Source: Jiangella muralis (GTDB lineage: Bacteria > Actinomycetota > Actinomycetes > Jiangellales > Jiangellaceae). Taken from it: 41,114 bases of DNA. Position numbers and translations under genes: made by a program. Shown one piece after another: positions 7,211-15,850 of this stretch (within the stretch, counting starts at the first letter, position 1; the number at the start of each line of letters is the position of its first letter). Below the pieces are notes generated by a model. The model ran no database searches. It was not told the DNA's origin and saw only the letters and a list, made by a program, of their open reading frames with translations. The DNA is taken from positions 1 through 41,114 of the forward strand of contig NZ_KQ434752.1 of the NCBI RefSeq assembly GCF_001270745.1, in the 5' to 3' direction.

Positions 7211-9598
7211 ATGAGCTCCGACCCGACGACCATGCCGGCCGACGTGGGGCGCGGGCTCTCGACCGCGGAGGTGGCGGCCCGCATCGCCGCCGGCCGCACC
7301 AACGACGTCCCGGCGCGGGCCAGCCGCGGCACCTGGGAGATCGTCCGCGCCAACGTCTTCACCCGCATCAACGCGATCCTCCTGGTGCTGTTCCTCATCG
7401 TGCTCGGCACCGGCTCGCTGCTCGACGGCCTGTTCGGCGGCATGATCGTCGCGAACAGCGTCGTGGGCATCGTCCAGGAGCTGCGCGCCAAGCGCACCCT
7501 CGACCGCCTCACCATCGTCGGGCAGGCCCGGCCGCGGGTGCGCCGCGACGGCGTCGCCGTCGAGCTGGCCCCGAACGAGGTGGTCGCCGACGACGTCATC
7601 GAGATGGGCGCCGGCGACCAGGTCGTCGTCGACGGCGAGGTGGTGGCGGCCGACGCGCTGGAGGTCGACGAGTCGCTGCTGACCGGCGAGTCCGACCCGG
7701 TCGTGAAGCACACCGGCGACCCGGTGATGTCGGGCAGTTTCGTGGTGGCCGGCAACGGCGCCTACCGGGCCACGAAGGTGGGCCGCGAGGCGTACGCGGC
7801 CCGGCTGTCCGAGGAGGCGAGCCGGTTCACGCTGGTCAACTCCGACCTGCGCAACGGCGTCAACACCATCCTGCGGTTCATCACCTACCTGCTGATCCCG
7901 GCCGGCGCGCTGTCCATCTACAACCAGTTGTCCGGCGACCAGGATCTGCCCGACGCGCTGCGTGGCATGGTCGCGGCGCTGGTGCCGATGGTGCCCGAGG
8001 GCCTGGTGCTCATGCTGTCCATCGCGTTCGCGGTCGGCGTGGTCCGGCTGGGCCGGCGGCAGTGCCTGGTCAACGAGCTGCCGGCGATCGAGGGGCTGGC
8101 CCGGGTCGACGTCGTGTGCGCCGACAAGACCGGCACGCTGACGGAGAACGCCATGCGGCTGGCCGAGATCCGCGACCTCGACGGCGACCCCGCCACCACG
8201 CGGACGGCGCTGGGCGCGCTGGCCGCCGCCGACCCGCGCCCGAACGCCAGCCTGCAGGCCATCGCCGAGGCGCACCCCGACGACCCCGGCTGGCAGGTCA
8301 CCGGGGTGGCGCCGTTCTCGTCGGCGCGCAAGTGGAGCGGCGCGAGCTTCGACGGCGACGGGAACTGGGTGCTCGGCGCGCCCGACGTGCTGCTGCCCGC
8401 CGGCGACGCCGTCCGCGACGACGCCGAGCGGACCGGCTCGCAGGGACTGCGGGTGCTGCTGCTCGGCCGCTCCGAACAGCCGGTCGACGCCGGCGGCGCG
8501 CCCGGCGCCGTCACCCCGGCGGCGCTGCTGGTGCTGGAGCAGAAGGTCCGCCCCGACGCCAAGGACACGCTGGCCTACTTCGCCGAGCAGAACGTCACCG
8601 TCAAGGTGATCTCCGGCGACAACGCGGCCTCAGTGGGCGCCGTCGCCGGGTCGCTCGGGCTGCCCGGCGCCGCACACACCGTCGACGCCCGCACGCTGCC
8701 CGAGCAGCGCGACGCGCTCGCCGACGTGCTCGCCGACAACGCCGTCTTCGGCCGCGTCACGCCCGACCAGAAGCGGGCCATGGTCGGGGCGCTGCAGTCG
8801 CGCGGGCACACCGTCGCGATGACCGGCGACGGCGTCAACGACGTGCTCGCGCTCAAGGACGCCGACATCGGCGTCGCGATGGGCGCCGGCAGCCCGGCCA
8901 CCCGGTCCGTCGCGCAGATCGTGCTGCTCGACAACAAGTTCGCCACGCTGCCGCACGTCGTGGCCGAGGGCCGCCGCGTCATCGGCAACATCGAGCGGGT
9001 CGCCACGCTGTTCCTCACCAAGACGGTGTACTCGGTGCTGCTGGCGTTCCTGGTGGGCGTGCCCGGGCTGGTCGGCTTCGACCCGCTGCCGTACCCGTTC
9101 TTCCCGCGCCACGTCACCATCACCGGCTGGTTCACCATCGGCCTGCCGGCCTTCGTGCTGTCGCTGGCGCCGAACACCGAGCGGGCCCGGCCCGGCTTCG
9201 TCGGCCGGGTCATGCGCACATCGGTGCCGGCCGGCATCGTCATCGGGGCGGCCTGCTTCGTCGCCTACCTGCTCACCTACCAGGGCGCCGACGCGAGCGA
9301 GGCCGAGCGCACCCAGTCCACCACCACGGCACTGATCACGCTGACGATCATCGCGCTCTGGGTGCTGGCCATCGTCGCCCGCCCGTACGCGCCGTGGAAG
9401 ATCGCGCTCGTCGTCGTCATGGCGTCGTCGTCGGCGCTGATGTTCCTGCTGCCGTTCACCCAGGACCTGTTCCTGCTCGACCCCAGCAACACCGGCTACA
9501 CCGTCATCGGGCTGATCTGCGCGGCGGTCGGGATCGTGCTGGTCGAGCTGGTCTGGGCGTGGAGCGGGCGGCAGCGTCAGGCCGACACCGACGACTGA
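7211..9598 (+). CDS. ctpE: Cation-translocating P-type ATPase, CtpE type
   Basis: An integral membrane ATPase of 795 residues that moves cations across the cytoplasmic membrane. Motifs in order: actuator TGES at about 158-161, MVPEGL in TM4 at 260-265, phosphorylation loop DKTGT at 305-309, and hinge [17 protein letters not shown] near 538-554. The N-terminal region ([30 protein letters not shown]) and overall length match mycobacterial CtpE, which is linked to calcium uptake. CtpF, a different P-ATPase, is the one known in the DosR regulon. The gene lies 21 bp after dosR and converges with dosS, overlapping its end by 22 bp. Its position inside the dosR-dosS pair suggests a role in the same stress response. 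Confidence 0.9.
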   Translation: MSSDPTTMPADVGRGLSTAEVAARIAAGRTNDVPARASRGTWEIVRANVFTRINAILLVLFLIVLGTGSLLDGLFGGMIVANSVVGIVQELRAKRTLDRLTIVGQARPRVRRDGVAVELAPNEVVADDVIEMGAGDQVVVDGEVVAADALEVDESLLTGESDPVVKHTGDPVMSGSFVVAGNGAYRATKVGREAYAARLSEEASRFTLVNSDLRNGVNTILRFITYLLIPAGALSIYNQLSGDQDLPDALRGMVAALVPMVPEGLVLMLSIAFAVGVVRLGRRQCLVNELPAIEGLARVDVVCADKTGTLTENAMRLAEIRDLDGDPATTRTALGALAAADPRPNASLQAIAEAHPDDPGWQVTGVAPFSSARKWSGASFDGDGNWVLGAPDVLLPAGDAVRDDAERTGSQGLRVLLLGRSEQPVDAGGAPGAVTPAALLVLEQKVRPDAKDTLAYFAEQNVTVKVISGDNAASVGAVAGSLGLPGAAHTVDARTLPEQRDALADVLADNAVFGRVTPDQKRAMVGALQSRGHTVAMTGDGVNDVLALKDADIGVAMGAGSPATRSVAQIVLLDNKFATLPHVVAEGRRVIGNIERVATLFLTKTVYSVLLAFLVGVPGLVGFDPLPYPFFPRHVTITGWFTIGLPAFVLSLAPNTERARPGFVGRVMRTSVPAGIVIGAACFVAYLLTYQGADASEAERTQSTTTALITLTIIALWVLAIVARPYAPWKIALVVVMASSSALMFLLPFTQDLFLLDPSNTGYTVIGLICAAVGIVLVELVWAWSGRQRQADTDD

Positions 9599-11298
9599 GC
9601 GCCGCCGGCGGGGACGTCCCAGCGCACCTCGGTGCCGCCGTCCGGGCCCGGCCCGGCGGTGAACGTCCCGCCCAGGCGAGCGGCCCGCTCGGCAAGGTTG
9701 GCCAGCCCGCTGCGGCGCGGCTGGTCCGGCAGCCCGACCCCGTTGTCGGTGACGGTGACCCGGACGCGGCCGCCGGACAGCTCGACGACGGCGCCGGCGC
9801 GGGACGCCTTGGCGTGCCTGACGACGTTGGACAACGACTCCTGCAGCACCGGCACCAGCTGGTCGGCGATCTCGTCGGAGACGGCGTTGTCGAGCTCGCC
9901 GATCAGCTGCAGGCCGGGCGCGAACCCGAGCTGCTCCCCCGCCGACTGGACGACGGCGACCAGCCGGCCGCGCAGGGTGTCGGTGACGTCCTCCTTGGCC
10001 GACTGCAGCGCGAAAATCGTCGAGCGGATCTGCCGGATCGTCGCGTCGAGGTCGTCGACGGTGCGCTCCACCCGGGCGGCGACGTCGGGCCGGTCGATCA
10101 GCCGGGCCGCCGCGGTGAGGCTCATCGCGCTGGCGAACAGCCGCTGGACGACGACGTCGTGCAGGTCGCGGGCGATGCGCTCGCGGTCGTCGACCAGCCC
10201 GTGCCGTTCGGCGTCCTTGCGCGCGTCGGCCAGCTCCAGCCCGACGGCGGCTTGGCTGGCGAACGCCTGCAGCATACGCACCGTCGGCCCGGCGAACGGG
10301 TGCTCGCCGCGCTGTCGCGCCAGCACCAGCACGCCGCGGACCTGCGGCGGCGCGCCCAGCGGCACCAGCAGTACGGGACCGGCCGGCAGCCGGTCCAGCA
10401 GCGGCGCCGGCTCGACGCCGCGGCGGATCTCGACGACGACGCGCGCCTCGCCGGAGCTCAGCACCGACTCGGACAGCGTCCCCTCGGCGGAGAACCGCAG
10501 CCCGCCCAGTGCGTCGGCGCCGTCGCCGTCGGCCGTCAGCACCCGCATCAGTCCGGCAGCGGCGTCGTCGGGCGCGATGACCACCGCGGTGCGCGACGAC
10601 GACATCGTCCGCGCGTGCGAGGCGATCAGCCGCAACGCGTCGTCGACCGAACTGCCCGACAGCAACGCCTGGGTGACCTCGGCGGACGCGTCGAGCCAGG
10701 TCTCGCGGCGGCGGCTGGCGTCGTACAGGCGGGCGTTCTCGATGGCGATGCCCGCGGCCGTGGCCAGCGCCGTCACGGCGGTCTCGTCCTGCTCGTCGAA
10801 GTCGCGGCCGCCGTTCTTCTCCGTCAGGTACAGGTTCCCGAACACGGCGTCGCGGACCCGGATCGGGACGCCGAGGAAGCCGTGCATCGGCGGGTGTCCC
10901 TCGGGGAACCCGTACGACTCGGGATGCTCGGAGATCTCACCCAGGCGCAGCGACCGCGGCTCCTTGATCAGCAGGCCGAGCAGGCCGCGGCCGTGCGGCC
11001 ACTCGGCGATGTGCGCGATCTCGTCCCCGGACAGGCCGACCGGGATGAACTGCGCCAGCTGGCCGTCGTCGCCGATGACGCCGAGCGCGCCGTAGCGGCA
11101 GTCGACGAGGTCGGTCGCGACCTCGACGATGCGCCGCAGCGCCGCCTCGAGTTCCAGCTCGCGCCCGATCGACACCACGGCCTCGAGCAGGGCGTGCACA
11201 CCGTCGCGGGCCGCCACCACGGCCTGCAGTCGCGCCTGCACCTCCGCCATCAGGCGATCGAGCGGCACTTTGGGGAGAAGTTGTTCCGACTCGTACAC
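9577..11298 (-). CDS. dosS: GAF-domain histidine kinase, DosS/DevS type
   Basis: Sensor kinase partner of DosR. From GTG 11298 (AGGGGG ribosome site about 6 nt upstream) it has 573 residues; mycobacterial DosS has 578. Two GAF domains lie at roughly residues 50-190 and 215-355. In DosS the first GAF binds haem and senses O2/NO/CO, and here it contains [19 protein letters not shown] with candidate His ligands. The HisKA_3 box [17 protein letters not shown] places the phospho-accepting His near 380. The ATPase domain has [13 protein letters not shown] and TDNGVGLP. Reading upstream of 11298 gives only low-complexity sequence, so longer starts are rejected. A DosR-type box lies about 86 bp upstream of the start. 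Confidence 0.9.
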   Translation of the reverse strand: MYESEQLLPKVPLDRLMAEVQARLQAVVAARDGVHALLEAVVSIGRELELEAALRRIVEVATDLVDCRYGALGVIGDDGQLAQFIPVGLSGDEIAHIAEWPHGRGLLGLLIKEPRSLRLGEISEHPESYGFPEGHPPMHGFLGVPIRVRDAVFGNLYLTEKNGGRDFDEQDETAVTALATAAGIAIENARLYDASRRRETWLDASAEVTQALLSGSSVDDALRLIASHARTMSSSRTAVVIAPDDAAAGLMRVLTADGDGADALGGLRFSAEGTLSESVLSSGEARVVVEIRRGVEPAPLLDRLPAGPVLLVPLGAPPQVRGVLVLARQRGEHPFAGPTVRMLQAFASQAAVGLELADARKDAERHGLVDDRERIARDLHDVVVQRLFASAMSLTAAARLIDRPDVAARVERTVDDLDATIRQIRSTIFALQSAKEDVTDTLRGRLVAVVQSAGEQLGFAPGLQLIGELDNAVSDEIADQLVPVLQESLSNVVRHAKASRAGAVVELSGGRVRVTVTDNGVGLPDQPRRSGLANLAERAARLGGTFTAGPGPDGGTEVRWDVPAGGAQSSVSA

Positions 11299-11383
11299 GA
11301 TCGACCCCCTACCGCCCGCGCCAAGTTTCGCATCGAGCAGCGACGATGTCGAGGATGCGGCAGGCCGAGGGTCCCGGCGTGGC

Positions 11384-11397
11384 GGGACCTTGGTCCC
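11384..11397. promoter_or_regulatory. DosR-type box GGGACCTTGGTCCC upstream of dosS
   Basis: A second GGGAC-N4-GTCCC palindrome, with the same geometry as the one before dosR. A further GGTCCC half-site lies beside it (GGTCCC at 11370-11375, then GGGACC starting at 11384). Relative to a CATCCT hexamer at 11352-11357 on the minus strand, the box would sit near -44. It could also serve the divergent DUF1905 gene. Confidence 0.55.
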
Positions 11398-11562
11398 ATG
11401 GGCACCGGACCTTCGGCCGCTCCCGCTGGACGCGACAACGCGGTGCACTGTGGGGGTGGGGTGGATCACAGCCACACTCGCGGGGGACGGCTCGGGGCCG
11501 GCATCGGGGGTTGCCGGTCCCGAGCCGAGTCCGTTGTCGGCGCCGGCTGCGACACTGGCGCG

Positions 11563-11859
11563 GTGTTGGAATTCACCTTCGCCGCCGGCCTGTGGGAGTA
11601 CGGCGGCGAGATGTCGTGGTTCTTCGTCACCGTACCGCCCGACGTCTCGGCCGAGATCCGCGCCGTCCCCCGCCCGCCGCGGCGTGGCTTCGGCTCGCTG
11701 AAGGTCGGCGTGCGGCTCGGCGGCTCCTCCTGGTCCACGTCGATCTTCCCCGACTCCACCAGCGGCTGCTACGTGCTGCCGGTGAAGAAGGCGGTCCGCA
11801 CCGCCGAGGGCGTCGACGACGGCGACACCGTCACCGTCGAGCTGACCGTCCACGACTAG
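11563..11859 (+). CDS. DUF1905 domain protein
   Basis: A 98-residue protein beginning VLEFTFAAGLWEYGGEMSWFFVTVPPDVSAEI and ending GVDDGDTVTVELTVHD. This is the small beta-barrel pattern of DUF1905 (often with the WSTSIFP and YVLPVKKAVR segments, both present). The biochemical role of the family is not established. GTG 11563 is chosen because the family starts with [MV]-x-[EF]-x-F and because GACACT lies 6 nt upstream as a possible leaderless -10. It is divergent from dosS. Confidence 0.8.
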   Translation: MLEFTFAAGLWEYGGEMSWFFVTVPPDVSAEIRAVPRPPRRGFGSLKVGVRLGGSSWSTSIFPDSTSGCYVLPVKKAVRTAEGVDDGDTVTVELTVHD

Positions 11860-12093
11860 TCGACCGAACCGGACCATGCCCAGACTGCACCGTCAACGTG
11901 CGGCCCCGGCGCACGGCGACGCAGCGGGCAACGGCAGTCAAGCGGCGCACGATCACAGTCCGATGCCGGCGGCTCGGTGCGTTGGTACGCCCCAGCGTCG
12001 GGCGGCTGGTCACTGTGGCCCGTGACGACGTACGCACCGATGAGAACCGGCGCTGGCTCGCAGCTGTTCCCCGCCAGGCGCGGAAGACCTCCA

Positions 12094-12127
12094 GCACACC
12101 CGTCACCGGGCGGCCGCAGCCGGACTC
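12094..12127 (+). repeat. 34-bp direct repeat, left copy
   Basis: It begins GCACACCCG and ends GCAGCCGGACTC. It matches 12998-13031 with a single mismatch (T/G at the tenth base), including a perfect 24-bp core. The two copies bracket the inverted-repeat structure. Whether they are target duplications, recombination scars or members of a dispersed family cannot be told here. Confidence 0.75.
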
Positions 12128-12407
12128 CCCCAGCTTCGCTTGAGTCTCCGAAACCCCGACACTCGGACCGAGTTTGAGCGGGCGTCGCGTGGCGGCGCGT
12201 CACTGGGTGGGATCACTGTGCGTGCTGGGTGGCGTCGCTGTTGCCAGAGCAACAGTGATCCGCCCCACCCGGCGCAGCGATCTCACACCGTGAGTTGGGG
12301 ATCGCGCCGGTCGGCCCGGTCCGCTCGGTCGGCCTGGTCCGCTCGATTGGGCCGGGCTTCTCGTTGGCTGGCCGGCCGTTCGCCCGGATCTGCCGACCGT
12401 GCGCCGG

Positions 12408-12562
12408 GGGTCTGCCGCGTTGGCCGTCCCCCTGGCGCCCATTCTCTCAGCCGCGTGACCGCGCCTCAAGCGGACCCTGATGGCGCTTCGCGCGACGGGT
12501 GACCGCTTGACCCGCGGTCCCGCGGCCAAGAACGGGCACCTATCAGGGGGACGGGGGGAGTC
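12408..12562 (+). repeat. Long imperfect inverted repeat, left arm
   Basis: It pairs in inverted orientation with 12749-12940. Well-conserved blocks include GGGTCTGCCGCGTTGGCCG (12408-12426), GCGCCTCAAGCGG (about 12461-12473) and CTATCAGGGGGACGGGGG (about 12540-12557). About 190 bp of unpaired sequence lies between the arms. No transposase frame is present, so this may be a non-autonomous palindromic element. Confidence 0.7.
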
Positions 12563-12748
12563 TGGGCACACCTCACTTCACCCGCGCCGGGATCACCTCA
12601 CCCGCGCCAGCACCGCACAACCGCCGCCGACGACCGTCATCCGGTGCTACGGCGGGTGACGTGCCCACCACGCGAGTGACGTCGACGCCCTGGGACGTCT
12701 CCGGGAGTCGAGGACGGGTGAACGGTGCACCCGGGCGGGCTCTGCCCG

Positions 12749-12940
12749 CACTTCCCCCGTCCCCCTGATAGCTGCCCGTACTTGGCCGCGGTGCCGCGGG
12801 TCAAGCGGTGCTTCGCCCGCGCGAAGCGCCCTCTGGCTCCGCTTGAGGCGCGGTGCCGCGGCTAAGAAAATGGGCAGCAGGGGACGGCCCACTACCGCAA
12901 GGCGGCCAACTAGCGCCAAGCGGCCAACGCGGCAGACCCC
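12749..12940 (-). repeat. Long imperfect inverted repeat, right arm
   Basis: This is the inverted partner of 12408-12562. It is longer because it holds an extra stretch around 12893-12921. The CGGCCAACGCGGCAGACCC block at 12922-12940 is the exact reverse complement of 12408-12426. Confidence 0.7.
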
Positions 12941-12997
12941 GCCAACCGCCGCACCACGAGGCGAGCACTACACCCACCGCCACGCCCGGCGCACCCG

Positions 12998-13031
12998 GCA
13001 CACCCGGCACCGGGCGGCCGCAGCCGGACTC
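12998..13031 (+). repeat. 34-bp direct repeat, right copy
   Basis: Second copy of the border repeat, 904 bp from the first. It ends 22 bp before the stop of the membrane protein gene at 13053. Confidence 0.75.
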
Positions 13032-13052
13032 ACTCCCCTAGCGCGGCCGGCG

Positions 13053-13400
13053 TCACCCGGTCCAGACGGCGATCAGCCCGATCTGCACGGCGAGCACGAC
13101 GGCGATGGCCAACCACTGCCGGCCGACCGGCCAGTGCCGGGCGACGGTCGCCACCAGCAGCACAGCCCCGCCAACGCCGCCGGCGACGCCCGTGACAGCG
13201 GGTCCGGCCGAGCCCGACATCAGCCCGCCGACCGCGACCAGCAATGCGAGCGTCGCCGTCCCGATGATCATGGAGTCGCGCACGAACCCCTCGGCCAGCG
13301 ACGAGAGCGCGGCGGGGATGGCGCCGCGGCGGCGCGGCTGGATCCGGGACGGCTCGGGCGCGGTTTCCTCGGCGGGCTCGTCACCGGACATATCGGCCAC
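13053..13400 (-). CDS. Small membrane protein, unknown family
   Basis: A 115-residue protein. A charged N-terminus (MSGDEPAEETAPEPSRIQPRRRG) is followed by three hydrophobic segments at about 45-62 (GTATLALLVAVGGLM), 66-85 and 95-113. I do not recognise a family. GTG 13400 or ATG 13391 can start it; neither has a good ribosome site. It is divergent from the DUF7144 gene, and the TCACCC-N5-GGGTGA site at 13422-13438 lies between them, 21 bp from this start. The segments and length suggest a small inner-membrane protein of the stress block. Confidence 0.6.
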   Translation of the reverse strand: MADMSGDEPAEETAPEPSRIQPRRRGAIPAALSSLAEGFVRDSMIIGTATLALLVAVGGLMSGSAGPAVTGVAGGVGGAVLLVATVARHWPVGRQWLAIAVVLAVQIGLIAVWTG

Positions 13401-13421
13401 TCTACGGAGTATCCGGCGGGA

Positions 13422-13438
13422 TCACCCCCGGTGGGTGA
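13422..13438. promoter_or_regulatory. Stress-block palindrome, site 1 (exact)
   Basis: TCACCC-CCGGT-GGGTGA, followed by TGCCGC. It lies 71 nt upstream of ATG 13510 (DUF7144) and 21 nt upstream of the divergent small membrane protein. One of seven sites with identical geometry. Confidence 0.65.
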
Positions 13439-13509
13439 TGCCGCTACCGCCGCACCGCCGGAAAAGTGGGAAACCGGGGACCTCCCCGCGTCACCTCGCA
13501 GGAGGAGTC

Positions 13510-13935
13510 ATGACCGATTTCCGCACCTCGCCGACCGAGGCGCCCAAGTCCGAGCCGTCCGGCTGGGCGACCGGCGGCGTCATCTTCGCGGCCACGATGA
13601 TGGTCCTCATCGGCGTCTTCCAGGCGCTCGAGGGCCTGGCGGCGATCATCGACGACAATTTCTTCGTCGTGCTGCCCAACTACACCTTCGACCTGGACAC
13701 CACCGCATGGGGCTGGGTGCACCTGATCCTCGGCATCGTCATCGCCCTGGCCGGGTTCTTCCTGTTCACCGGCAGCGCCGTGGCCGGCGGGGTCGCGATC
13801 GGGCTCGCCGGACTGAGCGCGATCGCCAACTTCTTCTTCATCCCGTACTACCCGTTCTGGTCGCTGCTGATCATCGCGATCGACATCTTCGTGATCTGGG
13901 CGATCGCACGGTCCGGCATCCTCAGTTCCAGGTAG
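13510..13935 (+). CDS. DUF7144-type four-helix membrane protein
   Basis: A 141-residue integral membrane protein with four hydrophobic helices: GGVIFAATMMVLIGVFQALEG; WGWVHLILGIVIALAGFFLF; a Gly/Ala-rich third; and FWSLLIIAIDIFVIWAIA. The extracytoplasmic loop YTFDLDTTAWGWVH and the FFIPYYPFWSL motif are characteristic of this actinobacterial family. Its molecular role is not known to me. It has an excellent ribosome site (AGGAGG, 4 nt before ATG 13510). The 17-bp palindrome 71 nt upstream places it in the proposed regulon. It converges on the gene at 13937 with a 1-bp gap. Confidence 0.85.
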   Translation: MTDFRTSPTEAPKSEPSGWATGGVIFAATMMVLIGVFQALEGLAAIIDDNFFVVLPNYTFDLDTTAWGWVHLILGIVIALAGFFLFTGSAVAGGVAIGLAGLSAIANFFFIPYYPFWSLLIIAIDIFVIWAIARSGILSSR

Positions 13936-13936
13936 C

Positions 13937-15040
13937 TCAGCGCAGCAGGACCGGCCGGTAGCAGCCGAACTCGGCCTGCCAGCCCTCGACCTCGGTGTCG
14001 CCGGAGACGACGAGATCGCGGCCGCCGGGCAGCACGCCGTCGTCGACGATGCTGCGCAGGCCGGTCCACGCGGCGGGGTCGTCGTGCCCGTGGATCTCCG
14101 ACTGCACCGGCCAGTCCGGCACACCGGCGAGCGCGGTCGTGGCGGCCTCCGCCGCGGCCGCGTCACCGGCGTCGGTGGCCCGGATCCAGCTCTCGATCCA
14201 GGCGCACCGGGCCTCGGACTCGACGGTGTAGGCCAGCGCGTGCCGGGTGGTGACGCCGCCCGACGGCGCGATCTCCAGGCCGCCCGGCAGTGCCGCGCCG
14301 CCGAGCAGCTGCTCCGCGGTCGCGACGATGTCCTCGGACCGGATGACGTCGCCGGGCAGCGCGGACAGCCAGTCCTCCGCGTCGACCCGGGTCACGGCGC
14401 CCAGCAGCTCCGCGAAGGCGGCGTCGTCCATCGGCGACCGCCAGGTCAACAGCTCCGCGAAGGCGTCGCCCTGCTGCCAGACGGCGCTCCATTCGCCGTC
14501 GCCGTACGAGAACACGGTCGCCTGGTGGCCGGCGACGACGGCCTCGGTGACGGCGTCCGCCGCGCCCGCGCGGCTGGCGATCGCGGCCGCCGGATCGGCC
14601 GAGACGCTCCACGACAGCCGCACCTCGCTGGTGCCGTCGGTGAACCACATGTATCCGTCGCCGGGGTCCAGCTCGTCGGCGCTCTCGACCCGCCAGCCCG
14701 GCGCGTCGACGAGCAGCCGCGGCGTCTGGTCGGCCATGGCGATCGCCTCGGCCGCCCATGCCTGCGGCGCGTCGTCGCCGCCCTGCGTGCTGACCAGGGC
14801 GGTGACGCCGACGGCGGCGGCCGCGGCGACGGCGCCCAGCGCGGCCAGCCGGCGGACCCGGCGGCGCGGCCGCCGAGCCGGCCGCCGAGCCGGCGGGCGG
14901 GCCGCCGGAAGCAGCGGCTCGGGAGCGGCCAGGATCCGCGTCATCAGCTCCGCCTCGGCGGCGCTGCCGGTCAGTGTGACGATCTCCTCGTCGCTGTGCT
15001 GCGCGGCCCGGCGGACCAGCGCGGTCATGGGGTCGGTCAC
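13937..15040 (-). CDS. Membrane-anchored partner of the adjacent ECF sigma factor (CU044_5270-like)
   Basis: A 367-residue protein: a cytoplasmic N-terminal 60 residues, an Arg-rich stretch (RRPARRPRRRVRRL), one transmembrane helix (LAALGAVAAAAAVGVTALV), then a large extracytoplasmic domain (WRVESADELDPGDGYMWF and so on). This layout is that of actinobacterial proteins encoded directly after a sigma factor and assumed to control it. The start is GTG 15040, with AGGAGG 4-5 nt upstream, and it overlaps the sigma stop by 4 nt (GTGA). Since the sigma gene upstream looks broken, this protein may now lack its partner. Stop 13937 abuts the convergent DUF7144 gene. Confidence 0.7.
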   Translation of the reverse strand: MTDPMTALVRRAAQHSDEEIVTLTGSAAEAELMTRILAAPEPLLPAARPPARRPARRPRRRVRRLAALGAVAAAAAVGVTALVSTQGGDDAPQAWAAEAIAMADQTPRLLVDAPGWRVESADELDPGDGYMWFTDGTSEVRLSWSVSADPAAAIASRAGAADAVTEAVVAGHQATVFSYGDGEWSAVWQQGDAFAELLTWRSPMDDAAFAELLGAVTRVDAEDWLSALPGDVIRSEDIVATAEQLLGGAALPGGLEIAPSGGVTTRHALAYTVESEARCAWIESWIRATDAGDAAAAEAATTALAGVPDWPVQSEIHGHDDPAAWTGLRSIVDDGVLPGGRDLVVSGDTEVEGWQAEFGCYRPVLLR

Positions 15041-15779
15041 GATTCCTCCTGGTCGTCGTGGGGGTGCGGCGCGGTCCAGCCGAGCGTCTCGAGCTCGGCC
15101 CGCAGCCGCCGGCGGGCTCGCTGCAGCCGGCTGCGCAGCGTCGACGGCGGCACCGTCAGCACCGCGGCCGCCTCGGCCGGCGTCAGGCCCTCCCAGCTGG
15201 TCAGCTCGATGACCTCGCGGTCGGCCGGGTCGAGCCGGCGCATGGCGGCCCGGACGAGTTCGGCCTGCGGATCGTCGCCCGGCCGGTCGGTACGGGCCCG
15301 GGTGGCGAGGTGGTCGCGCAGCCGTGCGGCCAGCGCGTCGCGGCGGCGGTCGCCGCGGTGGTGGTTGGCGAGGACGCGCCGGGCGACGCCGTACAGCCAG
15401 GGTGTGTCTCCCGGGTCTCGGCCGTAGCGAGCGGCGTCCAGGTGGATGCCTCGCAAGGCCGAGGAAGGAGTCATAGCGGGGTTCTATGACGACTGACGAG
15501 AACGCCGCGAGGCGCCGCCTGGGCGTCGCGCAGTAGGCCATGGACCCGGGAGACACACCCTCGCCTGGCCTCGTCGCCGGACGGGACGTCGTCGATGCGC
15601 CGCCAGGCGACCACGAACGTCTCGGCGATGACGTCGGCCGCGTCGGCGGCGACCTCCACCCGGCGCAGCGCGTACGCGAGCACCGTCGAGGAATGGGCGG
15701 TGAACAGGGCCTCGAACCGCTGGCGGCGCGAGGTCAGGTGATAGTCGGCGGGGTCGGGCGCTCGGGTCGTGGCCGGCAC
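15037..15779 (-). pseudogene. ECF-type RNA polymerase sigma factor, interrupted
   Basis: Region 2 is intact from GTG 15779 (GGGAG ribosome site): RQRFEALFTAHSSTVLAYALRRVEVAADAADVIAETFVVAWRRIDDVP. The sequence then diverges into unrelated residues. The rest resumes in another frame at about 15405 with DTPWLYGVARRVLANHHRGDRRR, and region 4 follows (LDPADREVIELTSWEGLTPAEAAAVL...STLRSRLQRARRRLRAEL) to the stop at 15037. In normal members DDVP is followed within a few residues by PWLYGVARR. Here about 160 bp forming a quasi-palindrome intervene and change the frame. A short region-4-only ORF could start at ATG 15474. I infer loss of function unless the palindrome is excised or mis-assembled. Confidence 0.65.
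15400..15560. repeat. 161-bp quasi-palindrome inside the sigma gene
   Basis: The ends are perfect 18-bp inverted repeats (GGGTGTGTCTCCCGGGTC at 15400-15417, its complement at 15543-15560). The centre is a 7-bp hairpin GTCATAG/CTATGAC at 15470-15490. Both share the same symmetry point at 15480. The intervening arms pair partially, with blocks such as CCAGG and GCCTCGC in register. Confidence 0.75.
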
Positions 15780-15850
15780 GGTCTCCCTCTCTACGCGGAA
15801 CGTTGACGTAGAGGGATGTCCGGTGCGGGTCGCCGCGTCCCAGCCGGGAC

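Larger units (their letters stand above)
11860..13052. other. Gene-poor 1.2-kb repeat region
   Basis: I find no convincing protein in either strand. The open frames here are low complexity and show no family resemblance. What it holds instead: a 34-bp direct repeat at its borders, a long imperfect inverted repeat, an 18-bp tandem repeat (GGTCGGCCCGGTCCGCTC, 12309-12344, one mismatch), and a nested hairpin around 12208-12268 (GGATCACTGT pairing with ACAGTGATCC, with an inner TGTTGC-CAGA-GCAACA). Confidence 0.7.

Noticed and set aside
9610-9619. GGGACGTCCC as a third DosR box
   Set aside because: It lacks the 4-nt centre and lies in the final codons of dosS, far from any promoter.
6418-11859. 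A very long open frame on the plus strand running across the DosR, ATPase and DosS genes
   Set aside because: Its translation is Arg/Gly/Ala/Pro-rich and without family motifs. The real genes lie in other frames with motifs in order. Long spurious frames are normal at this GC content. Only its last 99 codons (DUF1905) are real.
12140-13010. Short hypothetical proteins in the repeat region
   Set aside because: Similar peptide words on both strands come from the inverted repeat itself, and there are no ribosome sites or family matches.
15037-15474. A self-standing short regulator containing only sigma region 4
   Set aside because: The separate region-2 piece directly upstream and the palindrome between them make an interrupted full-length sigma factor the simpler reading, although expression of the short form cannot be excluded.
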